Below are positions 18,984 through 27,510 of a DNA stretch of 64,000 nucleotides, in pieces. Source of the stretch: Novosphingobium fuchskuhlense (lineage in GTDB: Bacteria; Pseudomonadota; Alphaproteobacteria; Sphingomonadales; Sphingomonadaceae). Where the stretch lies: positions 1,567,934-1,631,933 of the forward strand of contig NZ_KQ954244.1 in assembly GCF_001519075.1 (NCBI RefSeq). The letters are read 5' to 3'. How positions within the stretch are numbered: the first letter of the stretch is position 1; every line of letters begins with the position of its first letter. The position numbers and the translations under genes were made by a program. The notes under the pieces were generated by a model. It had not been told where the DNA came from. It searched no databases and worked only from the letters and a program-made list of their open reading frames with translations.

Positions 18984-19724
18984 ATGTCCGAAGACTGTAT
19001 CGCAGCGCTGGAAGGCAAGCTGGCCGAACTGGAGCGCCGCCTCACCGTGCGCGAGGATGAGCTCGATATCCGCAAGTTGCAGCACCTCTACGGCTATCTG
19101 ATCGACAAGTGCCTCTACAACGAGACGGTCGATCTGTTCACCGAAGACGGCGAAGTGCGCTTCTTCGGCGGGGTGTGGAAGACGCGCGAAGGCGTGCGGC
19201 GGCTCTATTGCGAGCGGTTCCAGAAGCGCTTCACCTATGGCAACAACGGGCCGATCGACGGCTTCCTGCTCGATCACCCGCAGCTGCAGGACATCATCAA
19301 TGTGCAGCCCGGCGGCGAGATCGCTTTCGGCCGCGCGCGTTCGATGATGCAGGCCGGCCGCCACAAGGACTATGAAGGCGATGCCCCGCACCTCAAGGCG
19401 CGCCAGTGGTGGGAAGGCGGCATTTACGAGAACACCTACAAGAAGGTGGACGGCGTGTGGCGCATGCACATCCTGAACTACATGCCGATCTGGCACGCCG
19501 ATTTCGAGCACGGCTGGGCCAACACGCCGCACGAATATGTGCCGTTTCCCAAGGTCACCTATCCGGAAGATCCGACCGGGCCGGACGAGCTTATCAAGGA
19601 CCACTGGTTGTGGCCGACGCACAAGCTCAACGCCTTCCACATGAAGCACCCCGTCACCGGCGAGGAAATCGTGGCGCAGCGCTGGCAGGGTGATATCGAC
19701 CGCGAGAACGCGCGGAAGGGGTGA
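18984..19724 (+). CDS. NTF2/SnoaL-like protein, possible lignin-dimer lyase
   Basis: This 246-residue protein has a short N-terminal coiled coil (EGKLAELERRLTVREDELDIRKLQHLYGYLIDKCLYNE) leading into a SnoaL-type alpha+beta cone fold, with extra aromatic-rich C-terminal sequence (YMPIWHADFEHGW). NTF2-fold enzymes do cofactor-free lyase and isomerase reactions. In sphingomonads an NTF2-like enzyme (LdpA) eliminates formaldehyde from diarylpropane dimers to make a lignostilbene. Sharing an operator with the lignostilbene dioxygenase gene makes a similar role attractive, but I cannot verify similarity to LdpA. The start follows TAGGAGAG. Confidence 0.85.
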   Translation: MSEDCIAALEGKLAELERRLTVREDELDIRKLQHLYGYLIDKCLYNETVDLFTEDGEVRFFGGVWKTREGVRRLYCERFQKRFTYGNNGPIDGFLLDHPQLQDIINVQPGGEIAFGRARSMMQAGRHKDYEGDAPHLKARQWWEGGIYENTYKKVDGVWRMHILNYMPIWHADFEHGWANTPHEYVPFPKVTYPEDPTGPDELIKDHWLWPTHKLNAFHMKHPVTGEEIVAQRWQGDIDRENARKG

Positions 19725-19795
19725 GCAGGCCGATCCCCGTACCCTATCCTATGTGGAGGGGGAGGGAAGACGAACTCAGCCCCAAAACCGTCCGT

Positions 19796-19867
19796 CCTGA
19801 GCTTGTCGAAGGACCGCTTTTCTTTGCCGCGCGCGCAAAGACAGGACTACCCTTCGACAAGCTCAGG
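19796..19867. repeat. Sphingomonad intergenic palindromic repeat
   Basis: A perfect 17-bp inverted repeat, CCTGAGCTTGTCGAAGG at 19796-19812 and its complement at 19851-19867, flanks 38 bp. It separates the NTF2-like gene from the aldehyde dehydrogenase. This repeat type is widely dispersed between genes in sphingomonad genomes. It may form a stable stem in the transcript. Confidence 0.85.
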
Positions 19868-19905
19868 GTAGACGGGATTGGCAGGAATGATTTTGGAGAT
19901 ATGAC

Positions 19906-21336
19906 GTGACCGCTTACCCTTCGCTCCACATGATCATCGACGGCGAGCGGGTGACCGGTGGCGGGCGGCGCACGCATGCCGTGGTCAACCCGGCGACGGG
20001 CGAGACCCTGGCAGAACTGCCGCTGGCCGAGGCCGCTGATCTCGACCGCGCGCTGGAAACCGCGCAGCGCGGCTTCAAGCTGTGGCGCAACTCCACGCCG
20101 CAGCAGCGTGCCGCCGTGCTGCAGGGCGCCGCCAAGCTCATGCTGGAGCGGCAGGAGGACCTCGCGCGCATTGCCACGATGGAGCAGGGCAAGACGCTGC
20201 CCGAGGCACGCATCGAAGTGCTGATGAACGTCGGGCTGTTCAATTTCTACGCAGGCGAGGTGTTCCGGCTTTATGGCCGCGCGCTGGTGCGGCCTGAGGG
20301 CATGCGCTCAACGGTAACCCATGAGCCGGTCGGTCCGGTTGCGGCCTTCGCGCCATGGAACTTCCCGCTCGGCAATCCGGGGCGCAAGCTGGGCGCGCCG
20401 ATTGCGGCCGGGTGTTCGGTGATTCTGAAGGCCGCCGAGGAAACCCCGGCCTCGGCACTGGGCGTGCTGCAGTGTCTGCTCGACGCCGGGCTGCCCAAGG
20501 AGGTCGCGCAGGCGGTGTTCGGCGTGCCCGATGAAGTCAGCCGCCACCTGCTGGGCTCGCCGATCATCCGCAAACTCAGCTTCACCGGCTCCACCATGGT
20601 TGGCAAGCACCTCGCCAAGCTCGCCGCCGAAGACATGAAGCGCACGACGATGGAACTGGGCGGCCATGGCCCGGTGCTGGTGTTCGGCGACAGCGATCTG
20701 GACCGGGTGCTCGATACCGTGGTCCCGCACAAATACCGCAACGCCGGGCAGGTCTGCGTCAGCCCGACGCGCTTCATCGTGGAGGAAAGCGTCTACGACC
20801 GCTTCCGCAGCGGCTTTGCCGAGCGGGCGAAAGCGGTGACGGTGGGCAATGGTCTGGAAGAGGGCATCCGCATGGGCCCAATGGCCAATCCGCGCCGGCC
20901 CGAGGCGATGGACCGCCTGATCGGTGATGCCGTCGCGAAGGGCGCAACGCTCCACACCGGCGGTGAGCGCATCGGCAATGCCGGCTATTTCTATGCGCCT
21001 TCGGTGCTCTCGGACATTCCGCTCGATGCGCTCATCATGAACGAGGAGCCGTTCGGCCCGGTCGCGCTGATCAACCGCTATGTCGGTGAGGAAGCCATGA
21101 TCGCCGAGGCCAACCGCTTGCCCTATGGCCTTGCCGCGTATGCCTGGACCAGCGACGGCAAGCGCCAGCAGCGTCTGGCGCGCGAGATCGAGGCGGGCAT
21201 GGTAGGCATCAACACCACAATGATCGGCGGTGCCGATGCGCCGTTTGGCGGGGTGCGCTGGTCGGGCCATGGGTCTGAAGACGGGCCGGAAGGCGTGCTC
21301 GCCTGCATGGTGACCAAGGCCGTCCACGAAGGATAA
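19906..21336 (+). CDS. Aldehyde dehydrogenase (succinate-semialdehyde dehydrogenase-like)
   Basis: This 476-residue ALDH has the catalytic Asn152 in PWNFP, general base Glu250 in MELGG, and nucleophile Cys284 in NAGQVC. It is only distantly related to the ALDH at 3679. It resembles GabD-type enzymes. The GTG start at 19906 follows TTTTGGAGAT. It is 10 bp upstream of ligW, so the aldehyde it oxidises may yield a carboxylated aromatic used by LigW, for example a 5-formyl compound. The specific substrate is inference. Confidence 0.9.
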   Translation: MTAYPSLHMIIDGERVTGGGRRTHAVVNPATGETLAELPLAEAADLDRALETAQRGFKLWRNSTPQQRAAVLQGAAKLMLERQEDLARIATMEQGKTLPEARIEVLMNVGLFNFYAGEVFRLYGRALVRPEGMRSTVTHEPVGPVAAFAPWNFPLGNPGRKLGAPIAAGCSVILKAAEETPASALGVLQCLLDAGLPKEVAQAVFGVPDEVSRHLLGSPIIRKLSFTGSTMVGKHLAKLAAEDMKRTTMELGGHGPVLVFGDSDLDRVLDTVVPHKYRNAGQVCVSPTRFIVEESVYDRFRSGFAERAKAVTVGNGLEEGIRMGPMANPRRPEAMDRLIGDAVAKGATLHTGGERIGNAGYFYAPSVLSDIPLDALIMNEEPFGPVALINRYVGEEAMIAEANRLPYGLAAYAWTSDGKRQQRLAREIEAGMVGINTTMIGGADAPFGGVRWSGHGSEDGPEGVLACMVTKAVHEG

Positions 21337-21346
21337 GGACAAGAGC

Positions 21347-22399
21347 ATGACCGAACTCAAGACCAGCGGCGCGCAGGGCTACTTGCGCATCGCGACCGAG
21401 GAAGCCTTCGCCACGCGCGAGCAGATCGACGTGTTCCTGCGCATGATCCGCGACGGGACGGCGGACAAGGGGATGGTTTCGCTCTGGGGTTTCTACGCCA
21501 CGAGCCCGTCCGAACGCGCCACGCAGATCATGGACCGGCTGCTTGATCTGGGCGAGCAGCGCATCGCTGATATGGACGCCACCGGGATCGACAAGGCGAT
21601 TCTCGCGCTGACATCGCCCGGCGTGCAGCCGATGCTGGATATGGATGAGGCGAAGGGCATTGCTTCGCGCGCCAACGATACGCTGGCGGCGGCCTGCGAG
21701 AAGTATCCGGACCGTTTCATCGGGCTGGGCACGGTCGCACCGCAGGACCCGGAGTGGTCGGCGGCGGAAATCCGGCGCGGGGCGAGCGAACTGGGGTTCA
21801 AGGGGATCCAGATCAACAGCCACACGCAGGGCGAATATCTCGACGATCCCAAGTTCGATCCGATCTTCCGCGCGCTCGTCGATGTCGGCCAGCCGCTCTA
21901 TATCCATCCGGCCACTTCGCCCGACAGCATGATCGGGCCGATGCTGGAGGCAGGGCTCGACGGCGCGATCTTCGGCTTCGGTGTGGAGACGGGGATGCAC
22001 CTGCTGCGCCTCATCACCATCGGCATTTTCGACAAGTATCCGGACCTGCAGATCATGGTCGGCCACATGGGCGAGGCGCTGCCCTACTGGCTCTACCGGC
22101 TGGACTACATGCACCAGGCCGGCGTGCGCTCGCAGCGGTATGAGCGGATGAAGCCGCTGAAGAAGACCATCGCCGAATACATGCGCAGCAACGTGCTGAT
22201 CACCAATTCGGGCGTGGCCTGGGAGCCCGCGATCAAGTTCTGCCAGCAGGTGGTGGGCGAGGACCGCGTGATGTATGCCATGGACTATCCCTATCAGTAC
22301 GTGGCCGACGAGGTGCGCGCGATGGACGGAATGGATATGGCGCCTGAGCTCAAGAAGAAGTTCTTCCAGACCAACGCCGAGCGCTGGTTCAAGCTGTGA
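21347..22399 (+). CDS. ligW: 5-carboxyvanillate decarboxylase (LigW)
   Basis: LigW removes the 5-carboxyl of 5-carboxyvanillate, giving vanillate, in the biphenyl (DDVA) branch of lignin catabolism. The 350-residue sequence follows remembered sphingomonad LigW nearly throughout (YLRIATEEAFATRE, GFYA-SPSERATQI, GTVAPQDPEWSA, ITNSGVAWEPAIKFCQQV). Instead of an HxH motif it has EEA; the expected Mn ligands are Glu18, His187 and Asp313, with catalytic His240. Its product is a substrate of LigM at 11890. It is coupled to the next MFS gene by a GTGA overlap. Confidence 0.93.
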   Translation: MTELKTSGAQGYLRIATEEAFATREQIDVFLRMIRDGTADKGMVSLWGFYATSPSERATQIMDRLLDLGEQRIADMDATGIDKAILALTSPGVQPMLDMDEAKGIASRANDTLAAACEKYPDRFIGLGTVAPQDPEWSAAEIRRGASELGFKGIQINSHTQGEYLDDPKFDPIFRALVDVGQPLYIHPATSPDSMIGPMLEAGLDGAIFGFGVETGMHLLRLITIGIFDKYPDLQIMVGHMGEALPYWLYRLDYMHQAGVRSQRYERMKPLKKTIAEYMRSNVLITNSGVAWEPAIKFCQQVVGEDRVMYAMDYPYQYVADEVRAMDGMDMAPELKKKFFQTNAERWFKL

Positions 22400-23991
22400 G
22401 TGAGGCCGGCACGCCGACGCTTCCCACGGCTGTCGCCCGGGGCGGGCGCTACGCACTCGTTCTGCTCGCGCTGACCCAGGCGATGAGCCTGCTTGACCGG
22501 CAGATCCTCGCGATCCTTGCGCCCGCGATCAAGAAGGACCTTGGCGTGGGCGATGCCGAGATGGGGCTGCTCTACGGCACCGTTTTTGCCCTGTTTTATG
22601 CGCTGTTTTCGCTGCCGGTGGGGCGGCTTTCCGATGGCTGGGTGCGCACGCGGCTGCTCGCTATCAGCCTGCTGTTCTGGTCTGCCGCGACCGGCCTTGC
22701 GGGCCTCACCACCAGCTTTGCCATGCTCGCGCTTTCCCGGCTGGGGGTGGGGATCGGCGAGGCGGCGACTTCGCCCGCGGGCACCTCGCTGCTCTATGAC
22801 TACTGGCCGCGGCGGCAGCGCGGGTTCGTGATGGCGGTGATGGCCTCGGCCATCGCGCTGGGGCTGGGCGGATCGCTGATCCTCGGCGGGCTGGCGGCGA
22901 ACTGGTGGGATATGGCGCATCCTGGCGCGGCGCTGCGCGGCTGGCAGTTCGCCTTCCTCGTCGCCGCTGCGCCCGGTTTCGTACTGGCTGGGTTCCTGTG
23001 GGGTCTGCGCGAGCCGGAGCGCGGCGTGATGGACGGCATCGCGACGCCGCCCGATCCGCGCCCGTTTGCCGCAAGCCTCGAAATGCTCGGCGCGGTGACG
23101 CCGGGCCTCCACTTGCTGGTGATGCGCGCGCGCAAGGCCGGGGCGGCGATGATCGCGCGCAATCTGGCGCTGATCGGTGTGATCGCGGCGGTGATGGTCG
23201 CGCTCACCCTCGCCAGCACCGCGATTTCGCCGCGCCCGCCGCTGGTGTTCGGCAGCCTGGCGGTCAACCCGCATGCCCTGCAATGGGCGGTGATCGGGTT
23301 CGGGCTCGTCGTGATCGTCAACCTCGTGCAGAGCGTTAGCCTGTCCGACCCGCAGGCCAGCCGTGTGATCCGGGGCTCGCCGACGGTGATCATGTGCATG
23401 ACGGTGGGCATGCTCCAGTCGGTGATCAACTACGGGATGATGGCGTTCAACCCCACCTTCCTGATCCGCACCTACCACCTCTCGCTGGGCGAGACGGCGC
23501 TGAAGTTCGGGCTGCTCTCGGCGGGCATGGGCATTGTCGGGCCGCTGCTGTGGGGGCCGCTATCGGACTGGCTGCAGAAGCGGTATCCGGGTTCGGGCCG
23601 GGCCGGCGTGGCGCTCTTTGCGATGGCGGCCTCGCCGCTGATGTCGCTGTGGGTCTATACCGCGCCCGATGCGGAGACGTTCTTCTGGCGCTTCCTGCCC
23701 TACAGCTTCATCCTGACGGGCTGGATGCCGCCGCTCTACGCGATCATGTACGAGCAGGTGCTGCCGCGGATGCGCGGGCTGACCTCGAGCCTCTACCTGC
23801 TGGTGATGACGATCCTGGGCCTCGGTATCGGGCCCTATGTGGTGGGCCTCTTGTCCGACGCAACGGGCAACCTGCGCCTTGCCATGCTGAGCATCCAGTG
23901 GGTGGCCGTGCCGATCGCGGTGCTGATGGTGCTGATCGCCCGGCGGGCAGAGCGCGACGAGCAGGGCCTGCTGGCGCGGGCGGCGGGGTAG
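22396..23991 (+). CDS. MFS transporter (spinster-like)
   Basis: This 531-residue membrane protein has about 12 hydrophobic segments. The motif LSLLDRQILAILAPAIKKDLGVGDAEMGLLYG marks the first helix pair, and GRLSDGWVRTR is the MFS A motif. A long central insertion with several extra hydrophobic stretches (about residues 250-320) makes it larger than usual. The GTG start overlaps the ligW stop, implying uptake of the LigW pathway substrate such as a dimeric or carboxylated aromatic. Substrate not proven. Confidence 0.9.
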   Translation: MSEAGTPTLPTAVARGGRYALVLLALTQAMSLLDRQILAILAPAIKKDLGVGDAEMGLLYGTVFALFYALFSLPVGRLSDGWVRTRLLAISLLFWSAATGLAGLTTSFAMLALSRLGVGIGEAATSPAGTSLLYDYWPRRQRGFVMAVMASAIALGLGGSLILGGLAANWWDMAHPGAALRGWQFAFLVAAAPGFVLAGFLWGLREPERGVMDGIATPPDPRPFAASLEMLGAVTPGLHLLVMRARKAGAAMIARNLALIGVIAAVMVALTLASTAISPRPPLVFGSLAVNPHALQWAVIGFGLVVIVNLVQSVSLSDPQASRVIRGSPTVIMCMTVGMLQSVINYGMMAFNPTFLIRTYHLSLGETALKFGLLSAGMGIVGPLLWGPLSDWLQKRYPGSGRAGVALFAMAASPLMSLWVYTAPDAETFFWRFLPYSFILTGWMPPLYAIMYEQVLPRMRGLTSSLYLLVMTILGLGIGPYVVGLLSDATGNLRLAMLSIQWVAVPIAVLMVLIARRAERDEQGLLARAAG

Positions 23992-24040
23992 GGGCCGTTG
24001 AGCAGTTGCCGCTGGAGCGATGTTTGCTAGGTAGTGCGGT

Positions 24041-24970
24041 ATGGCTATACCCGACTATCAATCGCTAATGCTCCCTGTACTGACTTTGGCAGCCAAAGGA
24101 GAAATCCGGGTTCCAGAAGCTGCGCAGATCATCGCCGATCAACTTGGTCTAAGCGATTTGGAGCGTGAGGAAATGCTTCCCAGCGGACGCCAGCGAGTGC
24201 TGCATAACCGCATTCATTGGGCGAAATTCTACATGACCAAAGCCGGGCTTATAGATAGTCCGAAGCGCGGAACATTTGTCGCATCGCCCTCCGGGCTCGA
24301 GCTACTTGCCAGCCATCCCGCGCGGATTGACGTAGACACGTTGAAGAGAATTCCAGCATTCGAGAATTACTATAATCACTTCACCAAGGGGGCAATGCAG
24401 TCGGTCGAAAGTGAGGTTTTTGCGGCTTCATCTCCCTCCGATATCACGCCTGAAGAGCAAATCGATGCGGCGCACGCATTGCTGACCACAGCGCTCAAAG
24501 CGGACTTGCTTGCAAGGGTATTGGAGCAGTCGCCTGTCTTCTTCGAGCACCTCATTGTCGATCTGCTCGTCGCTATGGGTTATGGAGGTTCGCACGAGGA
24601 CGCAGCCCGGAAATTGGGGAAGTCAGGTGACGGTGGTATAGACGGCATCATTGACGAAGATCGCTTGGGTTTGGACCGTATCTATGTGCAGGCAAAGCGC
24701 TATGCTGAGGGATCGACTGTTGGCCGTCCCGAAGTGCAGGGCTTTGTTGGCAGCCTGGTTGGGCAGGGAGCAAACAAAGGCGTTTTCGTCACTACCTCAG
24801 TTTTCAGTAAGCAGGCACTGGACTATGCACGTGCGCTTCAGCAGCGTGTAATACTGATAGACGGGGCACGGCTCACAGACCTCATGGTTGAGTTCGGAGT
24901 TGGCGTGCGTGCAAGCCGGACAATCGAAGTAAAACGTCTGGACGAGGATTTCTTCTCGGAAGACTCCTGA
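24041..24970 (+). CDS. Mrr-type restriction endonuclease
   Basis: This 309-residue protein has an N-terminal winged-helix Mrr_N-like region (LPVLTLAAKGEIRVPEAAQIIADQLGLS) and a C-terminal Mrr_cat nuclease domain. The PD-(D/E)xK-like signature is GDGGIDG with Asp201 and QAK with Gln217 and Lys219, followed by PEVQGFVGSL. Mrr enzymes cut modified DNA. Codon use is visibly less GC-rich than all neighbours, pointing to horizontal acquisition. It stands alone without a methyltransferase, next to an HNH gene, inside an otherwise catabolic region. Confidence 0.9.
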   Translation: MAIPDYQSLMLPVLTLAAKGEIRVPEAAQIIADQLGLSDLEREEMLPSGRQRVLHNRIHWAKFYMTKAGLIDSPKRGTFVASPSGLELLASHPARIDVDTLKRIPAFENYYNHFTKGAMQSVESEVFAASSPSDITPEEQIDAAHALLTTALKADLLARVLEQSPVFFEHLIVDLLVAMGYGGSHEDAARKLGKSGDGGIDGIIDEDRLGLDRIYVQAKRYAEGSTVGRPEVQGFVGSLVGQGANKGVFVTTSVFSKQALDYARALQQRVILIDGARLTDLMVEFGVGVRASRTIEVKRLDEDFFSEDS

Positions 24971-24976
24971 CCGTGA

Positions 24977-25312
24977 TCAGCGTCCCTTCTTCGCCGTCCC
25001 CGCGGTGAAATCGGGGTCCTTGTTCGCCACCCAATCGACGAACTTGCGGATGGCGGGGTTGGCGAGGAGTTGCTCGACATCCATCCCGGCGCGTTGCAGT
25101 TCGGAATTGGTGAAGTTCGTGATCAGCGTGTTCTGGCAGATCGCGTGCATCGGCACCGTCTCACGCCCGCCGCGGCTTTTGGGCACGGGGTGGTGCCAGA
25201 CAATGGTGGAACCGCAAGGACGGCCGCACAGCCAGCAGGGCGGCGGGGGCGGTGCCTCGGCGGCCTCGTCCTCGTCGTCTCGCCAACCGCCTTTGGAATG
25301 CTTGCGGGCCAT
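24977..25312 (-). CDS. HNH endonuclease-like small protein
   Basis: This 111-residue protein carries a Cys pair CWLCGRPC (a zinc knuckle), then WHHPVPKSRGGRETVPMHAICQNTL, which matches the beta-beta-alpha HNH layout with an HH core and a distal H/N. The N-terminus is charged and proline rich. Similar stand-alone HNH proteins are frequent in sphingomonad chromosomes. It is convergent with the mrr gene (6-bp gap). Nuclease activity and role in defence are inferred. Confidence 0.82.
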   Translation of the reverse strand: MARKHSKGGWRDDEDEAAEAPPPPPCWLCGRPCGSTIVWHHPVPKSRGGRETVPMHAICQNTLITNFTNSELQRAGMDVEQLLANPAIRKFVDWVANKDPDFTAGTAKKGR

Positions 25313-25369
25313 GCGCCTGCCTTTCGTGCCGGATCGAGGCTGCGCCTTAGCCGCAGCGGACGCGAGCGG

Positions 25370-25723
25370 CTAGGTCTGTTCGGTTTCGGCTTCCAGACGC
25401 TCCAGCCAAGCGCGGGCCTGCTTGGGTTCACCTACCGCCTGCGCGCGCACCGGGCCGCGTGCGGCAAGGAACTGCCGGTGCAGCGCAAAGGGTTCGTCCA
25501 GCATCAGCTGCTCACGCAATTCGGCGATCTCTTCGGCAAGGCCTTCCAGTTCGGCCACCACCGGCGCAGCGCGGGCGCGGTCGTGGCGGTCCTGGCGGTG
25601 GTCAAACAGGCCCCAGCTCCCTGCCGCCGTGATCTTGAGGGCGGCGATCAGCGCCGTGCGGTAGTCTTCCTCCAGCCCTTCGCGGCGGCGGTCGAGGCGA
25701 TCAAGGCGGTCGGCACGGGCCAA
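25370..25723 (-). CDS. Conserved hypothetical coiled-coil protein
   Basis: This 117-residue charged protein is mostly helical, with heptad-like segments DRLDRLDRRREGLEEDYRTALIAAL and AELEGLAEEIAELREQLMLDEPFAL. A central WGLFDHRQDRHDR segment is distinctive. It has no signal peptide or catalytic motif that I recognise. It lies upstream of the HNH gene on the same strand (57 bp). Codon bias matches the host chromosome, so it is probably real. Confidence 0.7.
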   Translation of the reverse strand: MARADRLDRLDRRREGLEEDYRTALIAALKITAAGSWGLFDHRQDRHDRARAAPVVAELEGLAEEIAELREQLMLDEPFALHRQFLAARGPVRAQAVGEPKQARAWLERLEAETEQT

Positions 25724-25754
25724 GGCAGGCTCCTTTCGGGATGCGGCGGCGGTC

Positions 25755-26216
25755 TTACAATACCCGCCATACCCACAGCTTTATCCCCAGAGGATAGCGC
25801 GCGCCCGAGCAGATGAAAATGGAGCGGTTCATCCAGTCGTATGGTCCTTCCGGCGCTATGAATTCGGGCACGGTGCGGAAGTAGTAGGCGGACGGATCCA
25901 CTTCCTCCCCCGCCGCGAGCCGGGCCATCACTTCTGGGGGACCGTGGCGCAGGCCGCGGTTGCGGATCTGGATCACCACGCCGTCGTCGGTTTCGAGCGC
26001 ATAGATCGCGTCGGCCACGGTCACGCCGTCGGAGCGGGTGAGCTGCCAGTCCGCCGCGTTGCCGACGAGCCTGCCCTTGATGCGCGGGCCTTCGACGCGG
26101 CCGCCGCCAAGGATGGGAATGATCCGCCGGGTGCCGTCGTACGTCGGTCCGATGGCGACTGGCGGTTCGAGATCGCCGGTCGCTTCGTAGACGAATTCGA
26201 GATCGGGCTTGATCAC
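25755..26216 (-). CDS. DUF3237 family protein
   Basis: This 153-residue protein matches the DUF3237 beta-barrel family: PTYDGTRRIIPILGGGRVEGPRIKGRLVGNAADW, YALETDDGVVIQIRNRGLRHGP, and the C-terminal YFRTVPEF with YDWMNRSIFICSGAR. The family has no firmly established reaction. The GTG start overlaps the stop of the upstream serine hydrolase gene (GTGA), so both are probably made together. DUF3237 genes are often seen in aromatic and steroid catabolic clusters; that association is recalled, not tested. Confidence 0.87.
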   Translation of the reverse strand: MIKPDLEFVYEATGDLEPPVAIGPTYDGTRRIIPILGGGRVEGPRIKGRLVGNAADWQLTRSDGVTVADAIYALETDDGVVIQIRNRGLRHGPPEVMARLAAGEEVDPSAYYFRTVPEFIAPEGPYDWMNRSIFICSGARYPLGIKLWVWRVL

Positions 26217-27445
26217 GGCTTGGCAGGCGCGCGCGTGATGGCGTGGAAATAGCTCAGAACTTCCGGGGTCAGCCATTCGGGTTCGACCGGCGGGTTGTAG
26301 CTCAGCTTGACGATCACCGTGCGCGTGGCCGGGTGGACGTAGATGAACTGGCCGGCAAGGCCGACCGCGCTGTAGGCGCCGGGTTCGCTGTCAACCTGCC
26401 AGGTCTGGAAGCCATAGCCCTTGAATTCCGCCTTCTTGGCATAGTCAGCCGTGAAGGGGATCATCGTGGTCATCTGCCCCACCCAGCCGGCGGGGATGAC
26501 CTGCTGGCCGTTTGCCTTCCCGCCGTCGAGCATCATCTGGCCGAGCCGGGCGAAATCGCGCAGCACGGCGTTGTAGCCCATGCCGTTCAAGGCGCGGCCC
26601 GTGCCCGGCGGGCCATCGGCCATCCAGAACGCGCCCGCTTCGGCGCCGAGCGGGCCCCACAGGCGGCTGGCGGTGTAGGTCTCCAGCTTCTCGCCCGTCG
26701 CGCGCTCCAGAATCCAGCCGAGCACGGCGGTATCGAGCGTGGCGTAGTTGAACGTGCTGCCGGGGGCGGTTTTCTTGCCGATGGTGATGGCCGGATCGGC
26801 AAAGCGCATCTCGTTGCGCACGATCGCCTTCATGTGGATCGTCGCGGCGAGGCTGGGATGCTCGCCGAAATCGTAGCGTTCCTCGTAGTCCACGCCCGAG
26901 CGCATCTGGAGGATCTGGCGGATCGTGGCATCGCCATAGCCGCCGGCCTTGAGTTCGGGGACATAGTCGCCCGCCTTGTCATCGAGCGAGCGGATCTTGT
27001 GCTCACCCAGCGCGATGCCGACGAGGAGCGCGGTGATCGTCTTGGCCATCGAGAACGAGATGAAGTGCGTGGTGGCGTCAGACTTGTTGCGGTAGTCCTC
27101 GAACACGATCTTGCCGTCCCGCATAACCAGCAAGGCATTGGTGAAGGTGCGGTCGGCCCACCCCTCGTAGCCAAGGACCATGCTGCCGGTGCTGTGCACG
27201 GGCATCGCGAGCTTCGCCCCGTTTTCCAGCGGCCAGGCCGGGCCGGAGCGCGGCACGGCGCGGTTTTCGAAGACCTTGTCGGTATCGCGGAAGGTGAAGC
27301 TGTTGATCGCCGGGTTCAGCCACTGCTCGCGCATGGAGATGACGGTGGCGGATGGACCCGCAGGCGCTGCCGTCTGCGCGGAAACGGCCACGGGGGCCAG
27401 GGCAACGCTTGCAGCCAGCACGGCATGCCAAAGGCGAACAGACAT
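26213..27445 (-). CDS. Beta-lactamase-family serine hydrolase (exported)
   Basis: This 410-residue class C beta-lactamase/esterase-fold protein has a signal peptide of about 23 residues ending ALAPVAVSAQ. The nucleophile motif is Ser132-Met-Ala-Lys135, and the Tyr motif is FNYATLD. Family members are often esterases or 6-aminohexanoate-dimer hydrolases rather than true beta-lactamases. Located between the lignostilbene dioxygenase and DUF3237 genes, it could hydrolyse periplasmic aromatic esters. This role is inference. Confidence 0.88.
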   Translation of the reverse strand: MSVRLWHAVLAASVALAPVAVSAQTAAPAGPSATVISMREQWLNPAINSFTFRDTDKVFENRAVPRSGPAWPLENGAKLAMPVHSTGSMVLGYEGWADRTFTNALLVMRDGKIVFEDYRNKSDATTHFISFSMAKTITALLVGIALGEHKIRSLDDKAGDYVPELKAGGYGDATIRQILQMRSGVDYEERYDFGEHPSLAATIHMKAIVRNEMRFADPAITIGKKTAPGSTFNYATLDTAVLGWILERATGEKLETYTASRLWGPLGAEAGAFWMADGPPGTGRALNGMGYNAVLRDFARLGQMMLDGGKANGQQVIPAGWVGQMTTMIPFTADYAKKAEFKGYGFQTWQVDSEPGAYSAVGLAGQFIYVHPATRTVIVKLSYNPPVEPEWLTPEVLSYFHAITRAPAKP

Positions 27446-27454
27446 CAGACTCTC

Positions 27455-27497
27455 CCTCTCCGGTTATTGTTATAAACAATAGCAATAACCGGAGAGG
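27455..27497. terminator. Perfect 15-bp inverted repeat between dioxygenase and hydrolase genes
   Basis: Arms 27455-27469 and 27483-27497 are fully complementary with a 13-nt loop that itself contains ATTGTT-ATA-AACAAT. It lies just after the lignostilbene dioxygenase stop and 10 bp before the serine hydrolase start, both on the minus strand. It lacks a terminal T-run, so it may instead be a regulatory palindrome or an RNA-processing stem. Confidence 0.55.
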
Positions 27498-27510
27498 CCG
27501 GGAAGAGCTT

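Noticed and set aside
24041..25312. Complete restriction-modification or anti-phage system
   Set aside because: Only an Mrr-type nuclease and an HNH protein are present, with no methyltransferase, helicase or known defence partner nearby.
27467..27481. ATTGTT-ATA-AACAAT as a fifth copy of the shared catabolic operator
   Set aside because: It has 6-3-6 symmetry and lacks the G/C at the inner half-site positions, so it does not fit the TNGTNNG-N5-CNNACNA pattern.
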